From an uncultured Flavobacteriales bacterium (GTDB lineage: Bacteria; Bacteroidota; Bacteroidia; Flavobacteriales_D; Sanyastnellaceae), in assembly GCA_913041065.1 (NCBI GenBank), contig CAJWII010000005.1:1-35333 (forward strand): a DNA stretch of 35,333 nucleotides, written 5' to 3'. Below the pieces are notes generated by a model. The model was not told the origin of the DNA, did no database searches, and saw only the letters and a program-made list of their open reading frames with translations. Every line of letters begins with the position of its first letter. Position 1 is the first letter of the stretch. Of this stretch, positions 1-9,366 are shown in pieces. Made by a program: the position numbers and the translations under genes.

Positions 1-1616
1 TCGATTGTCAACGTCAACGTTTCCACCCCTGCGAGGAGGTCTTCCACAAACCAAACCACATCTCCGCCCCGGACCAGCGGCGTGCCGCTGTGGTAAGGAA
101 TGACCTTGGGCGCCAAGGTGTCACGCACCATGCGCCAAGCGCCACCGCCGGGCAGCGCCATGCGCCATGTGCCTTCTTGGACTTGGGCAGGAACGGCGTG
201 TTTGATTTGGCCTTCCACCTCATGCACCGACACCCACTGGGTGGTGGGCCATGCGTCCTGCGGCAAAGCCGCCCCACTGATCCCCCAGACCACCTCAGGA
301 CTCGGCATCTTCCAAGCCACATCCACCTTGCCACGCCACGCCTCAAATTCCGGCCACACAAAGGCAGACAGCCCAGTGGAATCGACGCGCCATCCCACTT
401 CAGTGGGCTCAAAGAAGGTTTTGTCGTCCCACGACAAGGTGGCTTGGGACGCAGACAGGGTGAGCGATACGCTGGGCGACATGACTTGAGGCGAGGCGCC
501 CTCGAATTCCATCCCTGTCCATGGCAACGCAGACGCTCCACCCCTCAGCACCAAGGTTCGGGCTGTTTGGTTTCCTGCCACGTCCCACACGGTGCAATCC
601 AGCGTGGCCACTTCCCCGCTGTCCAGGGCCACAGCGCCTTCCGACGCACCTGCATAAATGCCGAGGCGATTGCCTGGAAGGCGGTGAAGGCGGTGCACCT
701 GATCTCGTTCCTGCGCCCACACCGGATAAAGCGTGTGCGCGTTCATGTCCTTGTTCACGGAAAAATTCAGTTCGTCCAGCCCAAAGCGATGCGTCCACTG
801 CACGTCGCCCTGGCCATCTGTCAACACCGCATGCAGGGTATGGATGCCGCAGATGTTGGACGCGCCGTCCAAACGGTCGTACGCCTCAATGGAGACGCGG
901 ACCTCGTCCTCCACAACCACGGTGTCCTGGCCATTTGCAGGCATGGACACCAGGCCGCGCTCGGATTCGAGCCACCATGTCGGCGCCGAAGGTGGCCATG
1001 AATCGGATTTGGCCACCCAGCCCTGCAGGGGATTCAACGGATGCTGGGACGGCGTGTCCCGAACCTCAAAATGCAAGTGGGGCCCGCCGCTTCCGCCAGA
1101 ATTGCCGCTCCACCCCAAGGTGTCTCCGCACTGAAAAGTCAACCCTGCCGAGGCTGGGGGCATCGCGTCCAACCCCAAAGACCTCCCCTTGTACATGCGC
1201 GCCACCGCCCATGCCTGCACTTCAGGGGCGAACCCCTGAAGGTGGGCGTAGACCGTGGTGATGCCGTCTGGACCCTCGAGGTACAGCGCGTTGCCGTAGC
1301 CCCAAGGGGACATCTTGACGCGGGCCAGCACCCCGTCGGTCGAGGCGAGCACAGGCAAGCCCTCCCTCCCTTGGGTTTTCATGTCAAGGCCCGTGTGGAA
1401 ATGGTTGCCACGGAGCTCTCCAAAGTTGCCGCTCAAGACCAACGGCACAGTCAAGGGATCCGTCCATTCATGGGTCGTTTTGAATTGCTTCGCACGCTGA
1501 CTTTGGGCAACTTGCCCCAAAGAAGAACTCGAAGAAAAAACACCCAACACACACAACATGTGGCAGATAGAAAAACAAGCCTCAAACCTGCCGATTTGTG
1601 TTTCAAACGTCCGCAT
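1..1616 (-). CDS. M23 family metallopeptidase (truncated at left window edge)
   Basis: Own reverse-strand translation: MRTFETQIGRFEACFSICHMLCVLGVFSSSSSLGQVAQ...GNFGELRGNHFHTGLDMKTQGREGLPVLASTDGVLARVKMSPWGYGNALYLEGPDGITTVYAHLQ...GDTLGWSGNSGGSGGPHLHFEVRDT; HxxxD and HLHFE motifs of M23/LytM. Open to position 1, which is why it is absent from the ORF track. An alternative start at 1559 leaves a signal-peptide-like N-terminus. Confidence 0.88.
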   Translation of the reverse strand, partial: MRTFETQIGRFEACFSICHMLCVLGVFSSSSSLGQVAQSQRAKQFKTTHEWTDPLTVPLVLSGNFGELRGNHFHTGLDMKTQGREGLPVLASTDGVLARVKMSPWGYGNALYLEGPDGITTVYAHLQGFAPEVQAWAVARMYKGRSLGLDAMPPASAGLTFQCGDTLGWSGNSGGSGGPHLHFEVRDTPSQHPLNPLQGWVAKSDSWPPSAPTWWLESERGLVSMPANGQDTVVVEDEVRVSIEAYDRLDGASNICGIHTLHAVLTDGQGDVQWTHRFGLDELNFSVNKDMNAHTLYPVWAQERDQVHRLHRLPGNRLGIYAGASEGAVALDSGEVATLDCTVWDVAGNQTARTLVLRGGASALPWTGMEFEGASPQVMSPSVSLTLSASQATLSWDDKTFFEPTEVGWRVDSTGLSAFVWPEFEAWRGKVDVAWKMPSPEVVWGISGAALPQDAWPTTQWVSVHEVEGQIKHAVPAQVQEGTWRMALPGGGAWRMVRDTLAPKVIPYHSGTPLVRGGDVVWFVEDLLAGVETLTLTI

Positions 1617-1620
1617 GTTG

Positions 1621-1648
1621 CAAAACTACGTGGAGCAATCCCACCAAA
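1621..1648 (-). promoter_or_regulatory. candidate Bacteroidota-type promoter for the M23 gene
   Basis: Minus strand reads TTTG-N16-TAGTTTTG, matching the -33 TTTG / -7 TAnnTTTG consensus; it lies just upstream of the 1559 start. Confidence 0.4.
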
Positions 1649-1664
1649 GTCCCGGGCGCTCCCT

Positions 1665-1672
1665 TACTTTTG
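1665..1672 (+). promoter_or_regulatory. candidate -7 box (TACTTTTG) for the coiled-coil/zapA/rny cluster
   Basis: Exact TAnnTTTG match 15 nt before the ATG at 1688; no clear -33 element. Confidence 0.35.
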
Positions 1673-1687
1673 TTAGGACTCACAACC

Positions 1688-1948
1688 ATGTCCTTTTCCC
1701 CAACTCAACTGACGACTTTGCTCCACGCCGTGGAACGCTTGCTCGAGGCCCACGCAGGCCTGAGGGGCGAACTGCACGAGGCGAATGCGAGGCTGGAGGA
1801 AGCCCAAACGAAGTTGCGTGAAGTGGAGATGGTCCGTGAGGCCAACCAAACTCAACCCCAACCCACCCCTGAACCGGCGATGAGCGCTGCAGAATTGGAC
1901 GCGTTGGTGGAAGAAATCGACGAATGCATCGCGCTGCTGAAAGCGTGA
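1688..1948 (+). CDS. small coiled-coil protein directly upstream of zapA
   Basis: ORF MSFSPTQLTTLLHAVERLLEAHAGLRGELHEANARLEEAQTKLREVEMVREANQ...; charged heptad-like pattern; start moved from 1598 to 1688. Confidence 0.75.
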   Translation: MSFSPTQLTTLLHAVERLLEAHAGLRGELHEANARLEEAQTKLREVEMVREANQTQPQPTPEPAMSAAELDALVEEIDECIALLKA

Positions 1949-1956
1949 AGAACACC

Positions 1957-2250
1957 ATGGAAACGCTCGAAGTCACACTCGGAGGGAGAACTTACCCCTT
2001 GACACTTTCCCCTGATGAAGTTCAAACCGTGCGTGAAGCCGCAGCGGCCGTAGAACAGCAAATCAGCGACCTCAAGCGCCAATACGCGATCACCGACAGG
2101 ATCGACCTCATGGCCATGGTCGCCTTGCAAATTGCCGTTCAATCCAAGAGCCAAAAGCCCCCAGAAGCGTCAAGCGACGGTGGGCCGGAATGGCCTCAAG
2201 GCGACATCGATTCCCTTCTGCAACGCATCCACAGCGCGCTCGACCGTTGA
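1957..2250 (+). CDS. zapA: cell division protein ZapA
   Basis: [60 protein letters not shown]; ZapA-like N-terminal strand plus helix; directly upstream of rny, a common Bacteroidota arrangement. Confidence 0.85.
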   Translation: METLEVTLGGRTYPLTLSPDEVQTVREAAAAVEQQISDLKRQYAITDRIDLMAMVALQIAVQSKSQKPPEASSDGGPEWPQGDIDSLLQRIHSALDR

Positions 2251-2275
2251 CGACGGAATTGAACCCCACGACGAC

Positions 2276-3808
2276 ATGTCACCCATCATTGCAGCAGCAG
2301 CTGGATTGCTTCTCGGAAGCGGCGCAGGCTATTTTTTGTTCTTGCGCGTGCTCACCGGAAAAGCAGACAGCATTGTCCGCGAAGCCGAACTGAAAGGCGA
2401 ATCCATCAAGGAAAAGAAAATCCTCCAGGCCAAGGAGAAATTCATCCAACTCAAAGAGAAGCAGGCCGACCAGCGTAAAGACCTGGATCGCAAACTCAAC
2501 GAGCGTCAGGAGCGCATCAAAAAGACAGAGAGCAACCTCCAGCGCTCCATCGACCAAAACAAAAACGCAGAGCTCCAGCTCAAGAAGGACCAAGAAAAGC
2601 TCACCCAGCGTTTGGGAGCCTTGGAGAAAAAGCAAAAGGACCTCGACACCGACCACTCCAAAGCCATTGAAGCCTTGGAAAAGCTCAGCGGCATGACCGC
2701 CGAAGAGGCCAAGTCCAACATGGTCGATCAGATGAAGTCTGAAGCCCGTGCCATGGCAGCCTCTCAGGCGCAAGACATCATCGACGAGGCCAAGGAGAAG
2801 GCCAATGCGGAAGCCAAGAAGATTGTCATCCAAACCATCCAGCGCGTCGCGACAGAGCACAGCGTGGAGAACAGCGTATCGGTCTTCCAGATCAAGAACG
2901 ACGACGTCAAGGGCCGCATCATCGGACGAGAAGGACGCAACATCCGTGCGCTGGAAGCGGCGACCGGTGTGGAGTTCATCGTGGACGACACGCCCGAGGC
3001 CATCATCTTGAGCTGCTTCGACCCTGTGCGCCGTGAGATCGCCCGCCTCAGCTTGCACCAACTTGTCACAGACGGCCGCATCCACCCTGCCCGCATCGAG
3101 GAGGTGGTGTTCAAGGTCACCAAGAAGATTGAAGAAGAAATCGCCGAGACTGGAAAGCGGACGGTGATCGACTTGGGCATCCACAACATGAAGGGCGAGC
3201 TCGTCCGGATGGTGGGCCGCATGAAGTACCGCTCCTCTTACGGCCAAAACTTGCTTCAGCACAGCCGCGAAGTCGCCAACCTCTGCGCCACCATGGCTGC
3301 GGAATTGGGCCTCGACGCAAAGGCGGCGAAGCGCGCGGGCTTGCTCCACGACATCGGAAAAGTCAGCGACGAGGAAAGCGAGTTGCCGCACGCACTCCTG
3401 GGCATGAAGCTGGCCGAAAAAGCCGGCGAGCGGGCCGATGTGCTCAACGCCATAGGGGCGCACCACGATGAGATTGAAATGACCTCCCTCCTGTCGCCCG
3501 TCATCCAGGTTTGCGACGCCATCAGCGGCGCGCGTCCAGGTGCCCGACGTGAAATGGTGGAAGCGTACATCCAGCGGCTGCGTGACTTGGAGAATTTGGC
3601 CTTGGAATACCCAGGGGTCACCAAGTCCTTCGCGATCCAAGCGGGCCGCGAATTGCGCGTCATGGTCGAGAGCGACCAAGTGAGCGACGACCAGGCCGAC
3701 CAGTTGTCATTTGACATCAGCCAGCGCATCATGAACGAAATGACCTACCCCGGTCAGGTCAAAATCACCGTGATCCGCGAACGTCGCGCCGTCAGCATCG
3801 CCCGCTGA
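2276..3808 (+). CDS. rny: ribonuclease Y
   Basis: N-terminal TM helix, long charged coiled coil, KH motif [50 protein letters not shown] motif [10 protein letters not shown]. Start refined to ATG 2276. Confidence 0.97.
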   Translation: MSPIIAAAAGLLLGSGAGYFLFLRVLTGKADSIVREAELKGESIKEKKILQAKEKFIQLKEKQADQRKDLDRKLNERQERIKKTESNLQRSIDQNKNAELQLKKDQEKLTQRLGALEKKQKDLDTDHSKAIEALEKLSGMTAEEAKSNMVDQMKSEARAMAASQAQDIIDEAKEKANAEAKKIVIQTIQRVATEHSVENSVSVFQIKNDDVKGRIIGREGRNIRALEAATGVEFIVDDTPEAIILSCFDPVRREIARLSLHQLVTDGRIHPARIEEVVFKVTKKIEEEIAETGKRTVIDLGIHNMKGELVRMVGRMKYRSSYGQNLLQHSREVANLCATMAAELGLDAKAAKRAGLLHDIGKVSDEESELPHALLGMKLAEKAGERADVLNAIGAHHDEIEMTSLLSPVIQVCDAISGARPGARREMVEAYIQRLRDLENLALEYPGVTKSFAIQAGRELRVMVESDQVSDDQADQLSFDISQRIMNEMTYPGQVKITVIRERRAVSIAR

Positions 3809-5289
3809 TGAACCCAGAGGGCCGCACGCCCTCGTGGGGGGCTTCGCTGAGCTGGCAAAGCTTCAACGTCCTGCTGCAGGTGGTCCTGCAGCTCGTCTAC
3901 ATCCGCATCCTTGCGGGCTTGCTTGCACCTGAGGACTTTGGGGTGATGGCCCTGGCGCTGATCGTGGTGGGCGTCGTCGAAATCTTCGCCCAGGTGGGCA
4001 TCGGCCCGTCGCTCGTGCAATTTCCCCAACTCACGGCCCGACACATGGCCTCTGCGTGGTGGTTCAGCGTGATTCTTGGGCTGCTGTTCTTCGCGGCCAT
4101 GTACCTCGCGGCGCCTGAGTTCGCCCACCACTACGACACCCCGGTGTTGCAGCCCGTCCTGCGCTGGATTTCCCTGAGTTTTGTCATTTCAGGGATCAGC
4201 GTGGTGTCCCGGAGCCTGCTGGTCCGCGACATGAATTTCAAGGCCCTGACCCAATGTGCCCTGACAGGCATGGTTCTGGGCAATTTGGTGGTGGGCCTGG
4301 GGTTGGCCTTCGCCGGCGCGGGCATTTGGGCCTACGTGGCGGCCCTGCTGGTCCAAAACTTGGTGCTCAGCGCCGGATACATATGGCTTGCCCGCATCCC
4401 TGTCTCCCAGGGATGTCAACGCTCAGAACTGACCTCTTTGCTTGGCTACGGTACGCGAAGCACCGCGTTCAACCTGCTCACCTACACCGCCTCCAAGGTG
4501 GACCTGTGGTGGGTGGGCGAATCCCTAGGCACAAGGGCCACGGGCATGTACGACCGTGCTGTTCACCTGATGGGGCAGCCCATCACCGTGCTTGGCAAGC
4601 TCGGCGACAGCGTGCTTTTCAGCGGCCTGTCCAGCCTGCAAGACAACTTGCCAGAAATGCAGCGTGTGGTGCTTCGAGGCATGCACCTGATTGCGCTGGC
4701 GACCTTGCCCCTCACCGTGGCGCTGGTGTGGCAAGCCGAGGGCGTCACATGGTTGTTCCTGGGTCCTCGATTCGAAGAATCGGCGGCCATTGTCCAGGTG
4801 TTGTTCGCCGCGGTGGCATTCCGCGCGTTGACCAAGCTGGGCGACGCCAACATGCGGGCACTTGACGGACTCGCGGCAGGCATCGCCATCAAAGTGGTGT
4901 TCCTGGCCGCCATCGCTGCCGGTGTGTGGTGGAACTTGGATCAAGGACATGGCACCGTGGGCGCTGCGAAGGCCGTGGTCCTGGCGTCCGTGCTCCAGTG
5001 GTTGCTCACCGTAAGTTGGATGTCGGTTCGGCTGAAATTGCGGTTGTTTCCCTTGCTCCACGCCTTGCGGGGAGGCCTCATTCTGTCGGTCGTGGTGGTT
5101 GCCCCCATGGCGCTGCTTTCATGGACATGGTGGGCCGAATCTGCCCTGTCTGCCGGGGTGGGCTTGGCCGTGCTTGCATGGTTCCCCAACCTCAGTTTGC
5201 CTCAAGCTTTGGACCAACAAGGGGACCTTCGTCGGGCCGTCGCTGGAAAGCTGCCCACGGCCGGACTTCGCCGCCATTGGATGCATTGA
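3808..5289 (+). CDS. oligosaccharide/lipopolysaccharide flippase (MOP superfamily)
   Basis: Multi-pass hydrophobic protein beginning WGASLSWQSFNVLLQVVLQLVYIRILAGLLAPEDFGVMALALIVVGVVEIFAQVGIGPSLVQ, typical of Wzx/Polysacc_synt flippases; its ATG overlaps the rny stop (TGATG). Confidence 0.88.
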   Translation: MNPEGRTPSWGASLSWQSFNVLLQVVLQLVYIRILAGLLAPEDFGVMALALIVVGVVEIFAQVGIGPSLVQFPQLTARHMASAWWFSVILGLLFFAAMYLAAPEFAHHYDTPVLQPVLRWISLSFVISGISVVSRSLLVRDMNFKALTQCALTGMVLGNLVVGLGLAFAGAGIWAYVAALLVQNLVLSAGYIWLARIPVSQGCQRSELTSLLGYGTRSTAFNLLTYTASKVDLWWVGESLGTRATGMYDRAVHLMGQPITVLGKLGDSVLFSGLSSLQDNLPEMQRVVLRGMHLIALATLPLTVALVWQAEGVTWLFLGPRFEESAAIVQVLFAAVAFRALTKLGDANMRALDGLAAGIAIKVVFLAAIAAGVWWNLDQGHGTVGAAKAVVLASVLQWLLTVSWMSVRLKLRLFPLLHALRGGLILSVVVVAPMALLSWTWWAESALSAGVGLAVLAWFPNLSLPQALDQQGDLRRAVAGKLPTAGLRRHWMH

Positions 5290-5320
5290 ACAAAAATGCA
5301 ATCCCGTGCGTTGCTCCCCC

Positions 5321-5911
5321 ATGAACATGACCACCTCCTTTGCGTCTGGCGCGTTGGTCCTCGGCGCCGCAGGACTTTTGGCTTGGAAGACCTTCAACAC
5401 CAACACTTGGCACAACCCCAACCCAGGCATGGCATCTTTTCACAACCTCAGCGCCACCACCTTGGAAGGCGACGACTTTGACTTCAACCAACTCAAGGGC
5501 AAGCGTGTGCTCATCGTCAACACGGCGTCTCGTTGTGGGTACACCCCTCAGTACAAGCCGCTGGAGCAATTGCACGACATGTACGAGGACCAAGGCTTGG
5601 TCATCCTCGGTTTCCCTTGCAATCAATTTGGCATGCAGGAACCAGGCAGCTCCTCCGACATTCGGGAGTTCTGCTCCCGGAACTATGGCGTGAGCTTCCA
5701 GATGATGTCCAAGGTGAAGGTGAAAGGAGACGACCAACACCCCGTGTACGCATGGCTGACCCAGAAAGCCCTCAACGGTGCAGGCGACCACAAAGTCCGT
5801 TGGAACTTCCACAAATTCCTGGTCGACGGCAAAGGCCAATTGGTGGCCGCACTGGGCAGTGGGGCAGATCCACTTGGCGACGAAATCACGGCATTTGCCG
5901 CGGGTGAATGA
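5321..5911 (+). CDS. glutathione peroxidase family protein, Cys type, N-terminal membrane anchor
   Basis: LKGKRVLIVNTASRCGYTPQYKPLEQLHDMYEDQGLVILGFPCNQFGMQEPGSSSDI...VRWNFHKFLVDGKGQLV; hydrophobic N-terminus MNMTTSFASGALVLGAAGLLAW. Confidence 0.92.
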   Translation: MNMTTSFASGALVLGAAGLLAWKTFNTNTWHNPNPGMASFHNLSATTLEGDDFDFNQLKGKRVLIVNTASRCGYTPQYKPLEQLHDMYEDQGLVILGFPCNQFGMQEPGSSSDIREFCSRNYGVSFQMMSKVKVKGDDQHPVYAWLTQKALNGAGDHKVRWNFHKFLVDGKGQLVAALGSGADPLGDEITAFAAGE

Positions 5912-5945
5912 CCTTGCTCCCTGACGCTTACAACGCTTCCGCAAC

Positions 5946-5973
5946 AAAGGCACGCCCGCGCGTGCCTTTTTTT
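5946..5973 (+). terminator. intrinsic terminator
   Basis: Perfect 10-bp stem AAAGGCACGC / GCGTGCCTTT with loop CCGC, followed by a T-run (5967-5973). Confidence 0.88.
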
Positions 5974-6083
5974 ATGGCTCCGTTCTCCACAAACGCCCCC
6001 CATTCTTGGGAAAACTCGGGGCACCCAGACGTGCGCCCAGTTCCCACCCTTTCTGACCTTTGATTCAACCTTAAACCGTCCCC

Positions 6084-7157
6084 ATGTCGCACGTGCACAA
6101 TTTTTCCGCAGGCCCCTGCATCCTGCCTCAAGAAGTGTTGGAACAAGCCTCCCAAGCGGTGAAGTCTTGGGACGACCACGGCTTGTCTTTGGTCGAAATG
6201 TCCCACCGCAGCAAGGCCTTTGTCGCCGCCATGGAAGAATGCCGGGCGTTGACCAAGGAGCTGCTCGGGCTGCCCAACCGCTTTGACGTCTTGTACCTCC
6301 AAGGTGGAGCCAGCTTGGCGTTCTTGACGTCCGCCATGAACTTCTTGCCCGAAGGCGGCCAAGCGGCCTACGCCGACACCGGCACATGGTCCGCCAAATC
6401 CATCAAAGAAGCCAAGCATGTAGGCCGAGTGAACGTCATCACGTCGTCCAAAGAGGACAACTACAACCACATCCCCGACGTGGGGAACGTCGATGCGGAC
6501 AACGCGTACCTCCACATCACCACCAACAACACCATCTTCGGCACGCAATACGCCCAGATGCCCAAGTCCAACGTGCCGCTGGTGGCCGACATGAGCTCCG
6601 ACATCCTGAGCCGCACGTTCGATCCTGAGCCGTTTGCGTTGATCTACGGAGGTGTCCAAAAAAACATGGGTCCTGCCGGTGCAGTGATGTACGCGGTGGA
6701 CCGCGAGCGTCTCGGCCAAGCCGGACGAAGCATCCCCTCCTACCTGGACTTCGACGTGCAGCTGGGCAAAGACAGCATGTTCAACACGCCCCCGGTGTTC
6801 TCGGTGTACACCACCCTCCTCACCCTGCGTTGGCTTAAGGCCCAAGGCGGGGTGGCGGCCATCCAAGCCCGAAACGAAGCCAAGTCTGCGTTGCTCTACG
6901 GTGAAATCGACCGCAACCCGCTGTTTGAGGGCCACGCCAAGGAGGGCAGCCGCTCCCACATGAACGCCACGTTTCGCCTGCTGGACGACAGCCACGCCGC
7001 CGCGTTTGACAGCGCGTGGAATCAAGCCCACATCAACGGCCTGAAAGGCCACCGCAGCGTCGGCGGATACCGCGCCTCCATGTACAACGCCCTTCCCCTG
7101 GAAAGCGTCCAGGTGTTGGTCGACGTCATGGCTGAATTTGAACGCAACCACGGATAA
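6084..7157 (+). CDS. serC: phosphoserine aminotransferase
   Basis: MSHVHNFSAGPCILPQEVLEQASQAVKSWDDHGLSLVEMSHRSKAF...; GGVQKNMGPAG PLP-lysine motif; GHRSVGGYRASMYNALP C-terminus. Confidence 0.96.
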   Translation: MSHVHNFSAGPCILPQEVLEQASQAVKSWDDHGLSLVEMSHRSKAFVAAMEECRALTKELLGLPNRFDVLYLQGGASLAFLTSAMNFLPEGGQAAYADTGTWSAKSIKEAKHVGRVNVITSSKEDNYNHIPDVGNVDADNAYLHITTNNTIFGTQYAQMPKSNVPLVADMSSDILSRTFDPEPFALIYGGVQKNMGPAGAVMYAVDRERLGQAGRSIPSYLDFDVQLGKDSMFNTPPVFSVYTTLLTLRWLKAQGGVAAIQARNEAKSALLYGEIDRNPLFEGHAKEGSRSHMNATFRLLDDSHAAAFDSAWNQAHINGLKGHRSVGGYRASMYNALPLESVQVLVDVMAEFERNHG

Positions 7158-7168
7158 CTTTTGACCCC

Positions 7169-8119
7169 ATGAACATCCTTGCCAACGACGGAATCAGCCC
7201 CTCAGGTGCCGCAGCCTTGACCGCGGCCGGGCACACGTTGCACACCGACTTTGTTGACGCCGATCGACTCGAAGCCTTCATTCACGAGCACGCCATCGAC
7301 GGGGTGCTGGTGCGCTCGGCGACCAAGATTCGCCAACCCCTCATCGACGCCTGCCCTACCTTGAAGTTCATTGGCCGTGGCGGGGTCGGCATGGACAACA
7401 TCGACGTGGAATACGCACGTGGGAAAGGTCTGACCGTGTTCAACACCCCGGCGGCCAGCTCGCAGAGCGTGGCGGAGCTGGTGATGGGACACTTGTTCTC
7501 CTGCGCCCGCTTCTTGGCAGACAGCAACCGCCAAATGCCTGGACGCGGCGCGGAAGAATTCAAGACACTCAAGAAAGCCTACGGCAAAGGCACGGAGCTG
7601 CGGGGCAAGACCCTCGGCATCGTGGGCTTTGGCCGCATTGGCCGGTCGCTGGCCAGCTACGCCCTGGGCTGTGGCATGAAGGTCATTGCCCACGACCCAT
7701 TTGTGGACCACGGCAAGGTGGAATTGACCGTCGGTGGCCAAACCTTGACGGTCGATTGCCCGCTTCACAGCCTCGAAGATGTGCTGGCGAACGCCGACAT
7801 GGTGAGCATTCATGTGCCCGCCCAGGCCGACGGCAGCGCCGTAATTGGCGAGGCGCAACTGAAGGCCATGAAGCCGCATGCCATCCTGGTGAATGCGGCG
7901 CGCGGCGGGTCCGTCGACGAAGACGCCTTGATGGCGGCCTTGGACGCGGGCGACATTGCTGGAGCCGGCTTGGACGTGTTTGTGGGGGAACCCGCGCCGC
8001 GTGCCGACCTCTTGGCCCACTCCAAGGTGGCCTTGACCCCGCACATTGGCGCAGCCACAGGGGAAGCTCAAGACCGCATCGGCCTTGAATTGGCGGCCCA
8101 AATCGACGCGCTTGCATGA
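7169..8119 (+). CDS. serA: D-3-phosphoglycerate dehydrogenase / D-2-hydroxyacid dehydrogenase (short form, no ACT domain)
   Basis: NAD-binding GIVGFGRIGRSLASYALGCGMKVIAHDP, VNAARGGSVDEDAL, ALTPHIGAATGEAQDRIG; immediately follows serC. Confidence 0.9.
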   Translation: MNILANDGISPSGAAALTAAGHTLHTDFVDADRLEAFIHEHAIDGVLVRSATKIRQPLIDACPTLKFIGRGGVGMDNIDVEYARGKGLTVFNTPAASSQSVAELVMGHLFSCARFLADSNRQMPGRGAEEFKTLKKAYGKGTELRGKTLGIVGFGRIGRSLASYALGCGMKVIAHDPFVDHGKVELTVGGQTLTVDCPLHSLEDVLANADMVSIHVPAQADGSAVIGEAQLKAMKPHAILVNAARGGSVDEDALMAALDAGDIAGAGLDVFVGEPAPRADLLAHSKVALTPHIGAATGEAQDRIGLELAAQIDALA

Positions 8120-9366
8120 CCAAGCGTCGCCCCCTGATGACGCCTTTGGCCGCGGTGACCCCACCGCGACACATGGCGCATTTGGTGGCGTCACGGTCGT
8201 ATTTGAGCTACCAGAAAGACGAACTGCGGGACAAGCTCAAGCACAACCCGTACTCCTACATCCAGGTCATCAACCCCGACGCGTCGAGGGACATCGACAC
8301 GCCGCGCGGCACGTCCGCCTTCTTCGAGGAAGTCCGCACGGAATACGACACCTTCAAATCGAGGGGGTGGCTGGTCGGGTCTGAAGAACCTGAATGGCTT
8401 GTGTACAAGCAATCCACGTCGAGCCACAGCTGGACGGGGGTGGTGTGCAACCTGGACCTCACGCGCTGTGCCGAAGGTGGACTGCGCACGCATGAACAAA
8501 CGCTCGCTTCTCGAGAAACCCTATTCACCTCCTTCTTGGACGCCGTGGGCTTCCATGCCGAGCCGGTGCTCTGCGCCAGGCCGCAAGGCAGCGCGATCGC
8601 CCAAGCCTCCAGCAAGGTGATGGCCGAGACCACCTCCCACCCCGCCCACACCGACTTCATGACGGCCGACGGGGTGCGGCATGAGATTTGGCGTGTGCCA
8701 TTGCACAGCCCCTCCGGCAAGGCCTTCTCGGACACCTGGGGCCAGGAAGACGTGCTCTACCTCGCCGACGGCCACCACCGGTTGGCATCGTCTCACCGGC
8801 TTCACCACGCCAGGCCTGACCTGCCCGGAGCGGCGCACATCTTGGCTTTGGTTGTGCCAGAAGAGGACCTCACCATCCTCGGCTTCCACAAGGAAGTGTG
8901 CGACGTCTCCATGACGGAAGAAGGCTGGCGCGACGCGCTTCAGTCCCTTCGAGGGGTGTGCAACGTGGAACCTTCCGAAGGCGGATGCGTAGTCCCCCAC
9001 GGGCCAGGTCAAATCACAGTGTCCTTCCAAGGGGAATCGTGGACGCTCACCCGGCGGCCAGGGTGCGATGCCGCCACGGACGCCGATTGGGTCAACATCC
9101 ACCTTCTTGAGAACATCTTGGGGATCGCCGACGCGCGTCACGACAAGCGCCTCCGGCACCTGCCTGAACCTCAGCGTCCCGAGGGAGGATGGCAAGCGCA
9201 GGGGGGCGCCCATCCCGACCGCATCCTCGTGCTCATCCACCCCATTCCGTTCTCGGACATCCGGGCCGTGGCCGATGCCGAAGGCACCCTCCCTCCAAAA
9301 AGCACGTGGGTGGAGCCCAAAATTCGAAGTGCCTTGTTCATCCACGAATTCAACACTGCGCCATGA
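8116..9366 (+). CDS. DUF1015 family protein
   Basis: NPYSYIQVINPD..., LYLADGHHRLASSHR, VLIHPIPFSDIRAVADAEGTLPPKSTWVEPKIRSALFIHEF, characteristic of DUF1015; ATGA overlap with the serA-like gene. Confidence 0.88.
   Translation: MTKRRPLMTPLAAVTPPRHMAHLVASRSYLSYQKDELRDKLKHNPYSYIQVINPDASRDIDTPRGTSAFFEEVRTEYDTFKSRGWLVGSEEPEWLVYKQSTSSHSWTGVVCNLDLTRCAEGGLRTHEQTLASRETLFTSFLDAVGFHAEPVLCARPQGSAIAQASSKVMAETTSHPAHTDFMTADGVRHEIWRVPLHSPSGKAFSDTWGQEDVLYLADGHHRLASSHRLHHARPDLPGAAHILALVVPEEDLTILGFHKEVCDVSMTEEGWRDALQSLRGVCNVEPSEGGCVVPHGPGQITVSFQGESWTLTRRPGCDAATDADWVNIHLLENILGIADARHDKRLRHLPEPQRPEGGWQAQGGAHPDRILVLIHPIPFSDIRAVADAEGTLPPKSTWVEPKIRSALFIHEFNTAP

Noticed and set aside
90-1261. Plus-strand ORFs (303, 129, 246 and 133 aa) and short minus-strand ORFs at the left edge
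   Set aside because: All overlap the M23 peptidase frame, which is open to the window edge on the minus strand and so was missed by the track.
2251-2275. Possible 6S RNA between zapA and rny
   Set aside because: A structural RNA is found near zapA in some bacteria, but the gap here is only 25 nt, too short.
2279-3679. 466-aa minus-strand ORF antisense to rny
   Set aside because: Shadow ORF from GC-rich codon usage opposite a certain RNase Y gene; low-complexity Leu/Val/Asp-rich product with no recognisable domain.
5533-5541. Possible selenocysteine codon in glutathione peroxidase
   Set aside because: The active-site position is TGT (Cys) in TASRCGYT; no in-frame TGA.
5928-7151. 407-aa minus-strand ORF antisense to serC
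   Set aside because: Fully overlaps confident serC; Val/His/Gly-rich translation typical of an antisense shadow frame, and it runs through the serC upstream terminator.
7202-8194. 330-aa minus-strand ORF antisense to the serA-like gene
   Set aside because: Shadow ORF opposite a confident dehydrogenase; no domain recognised.
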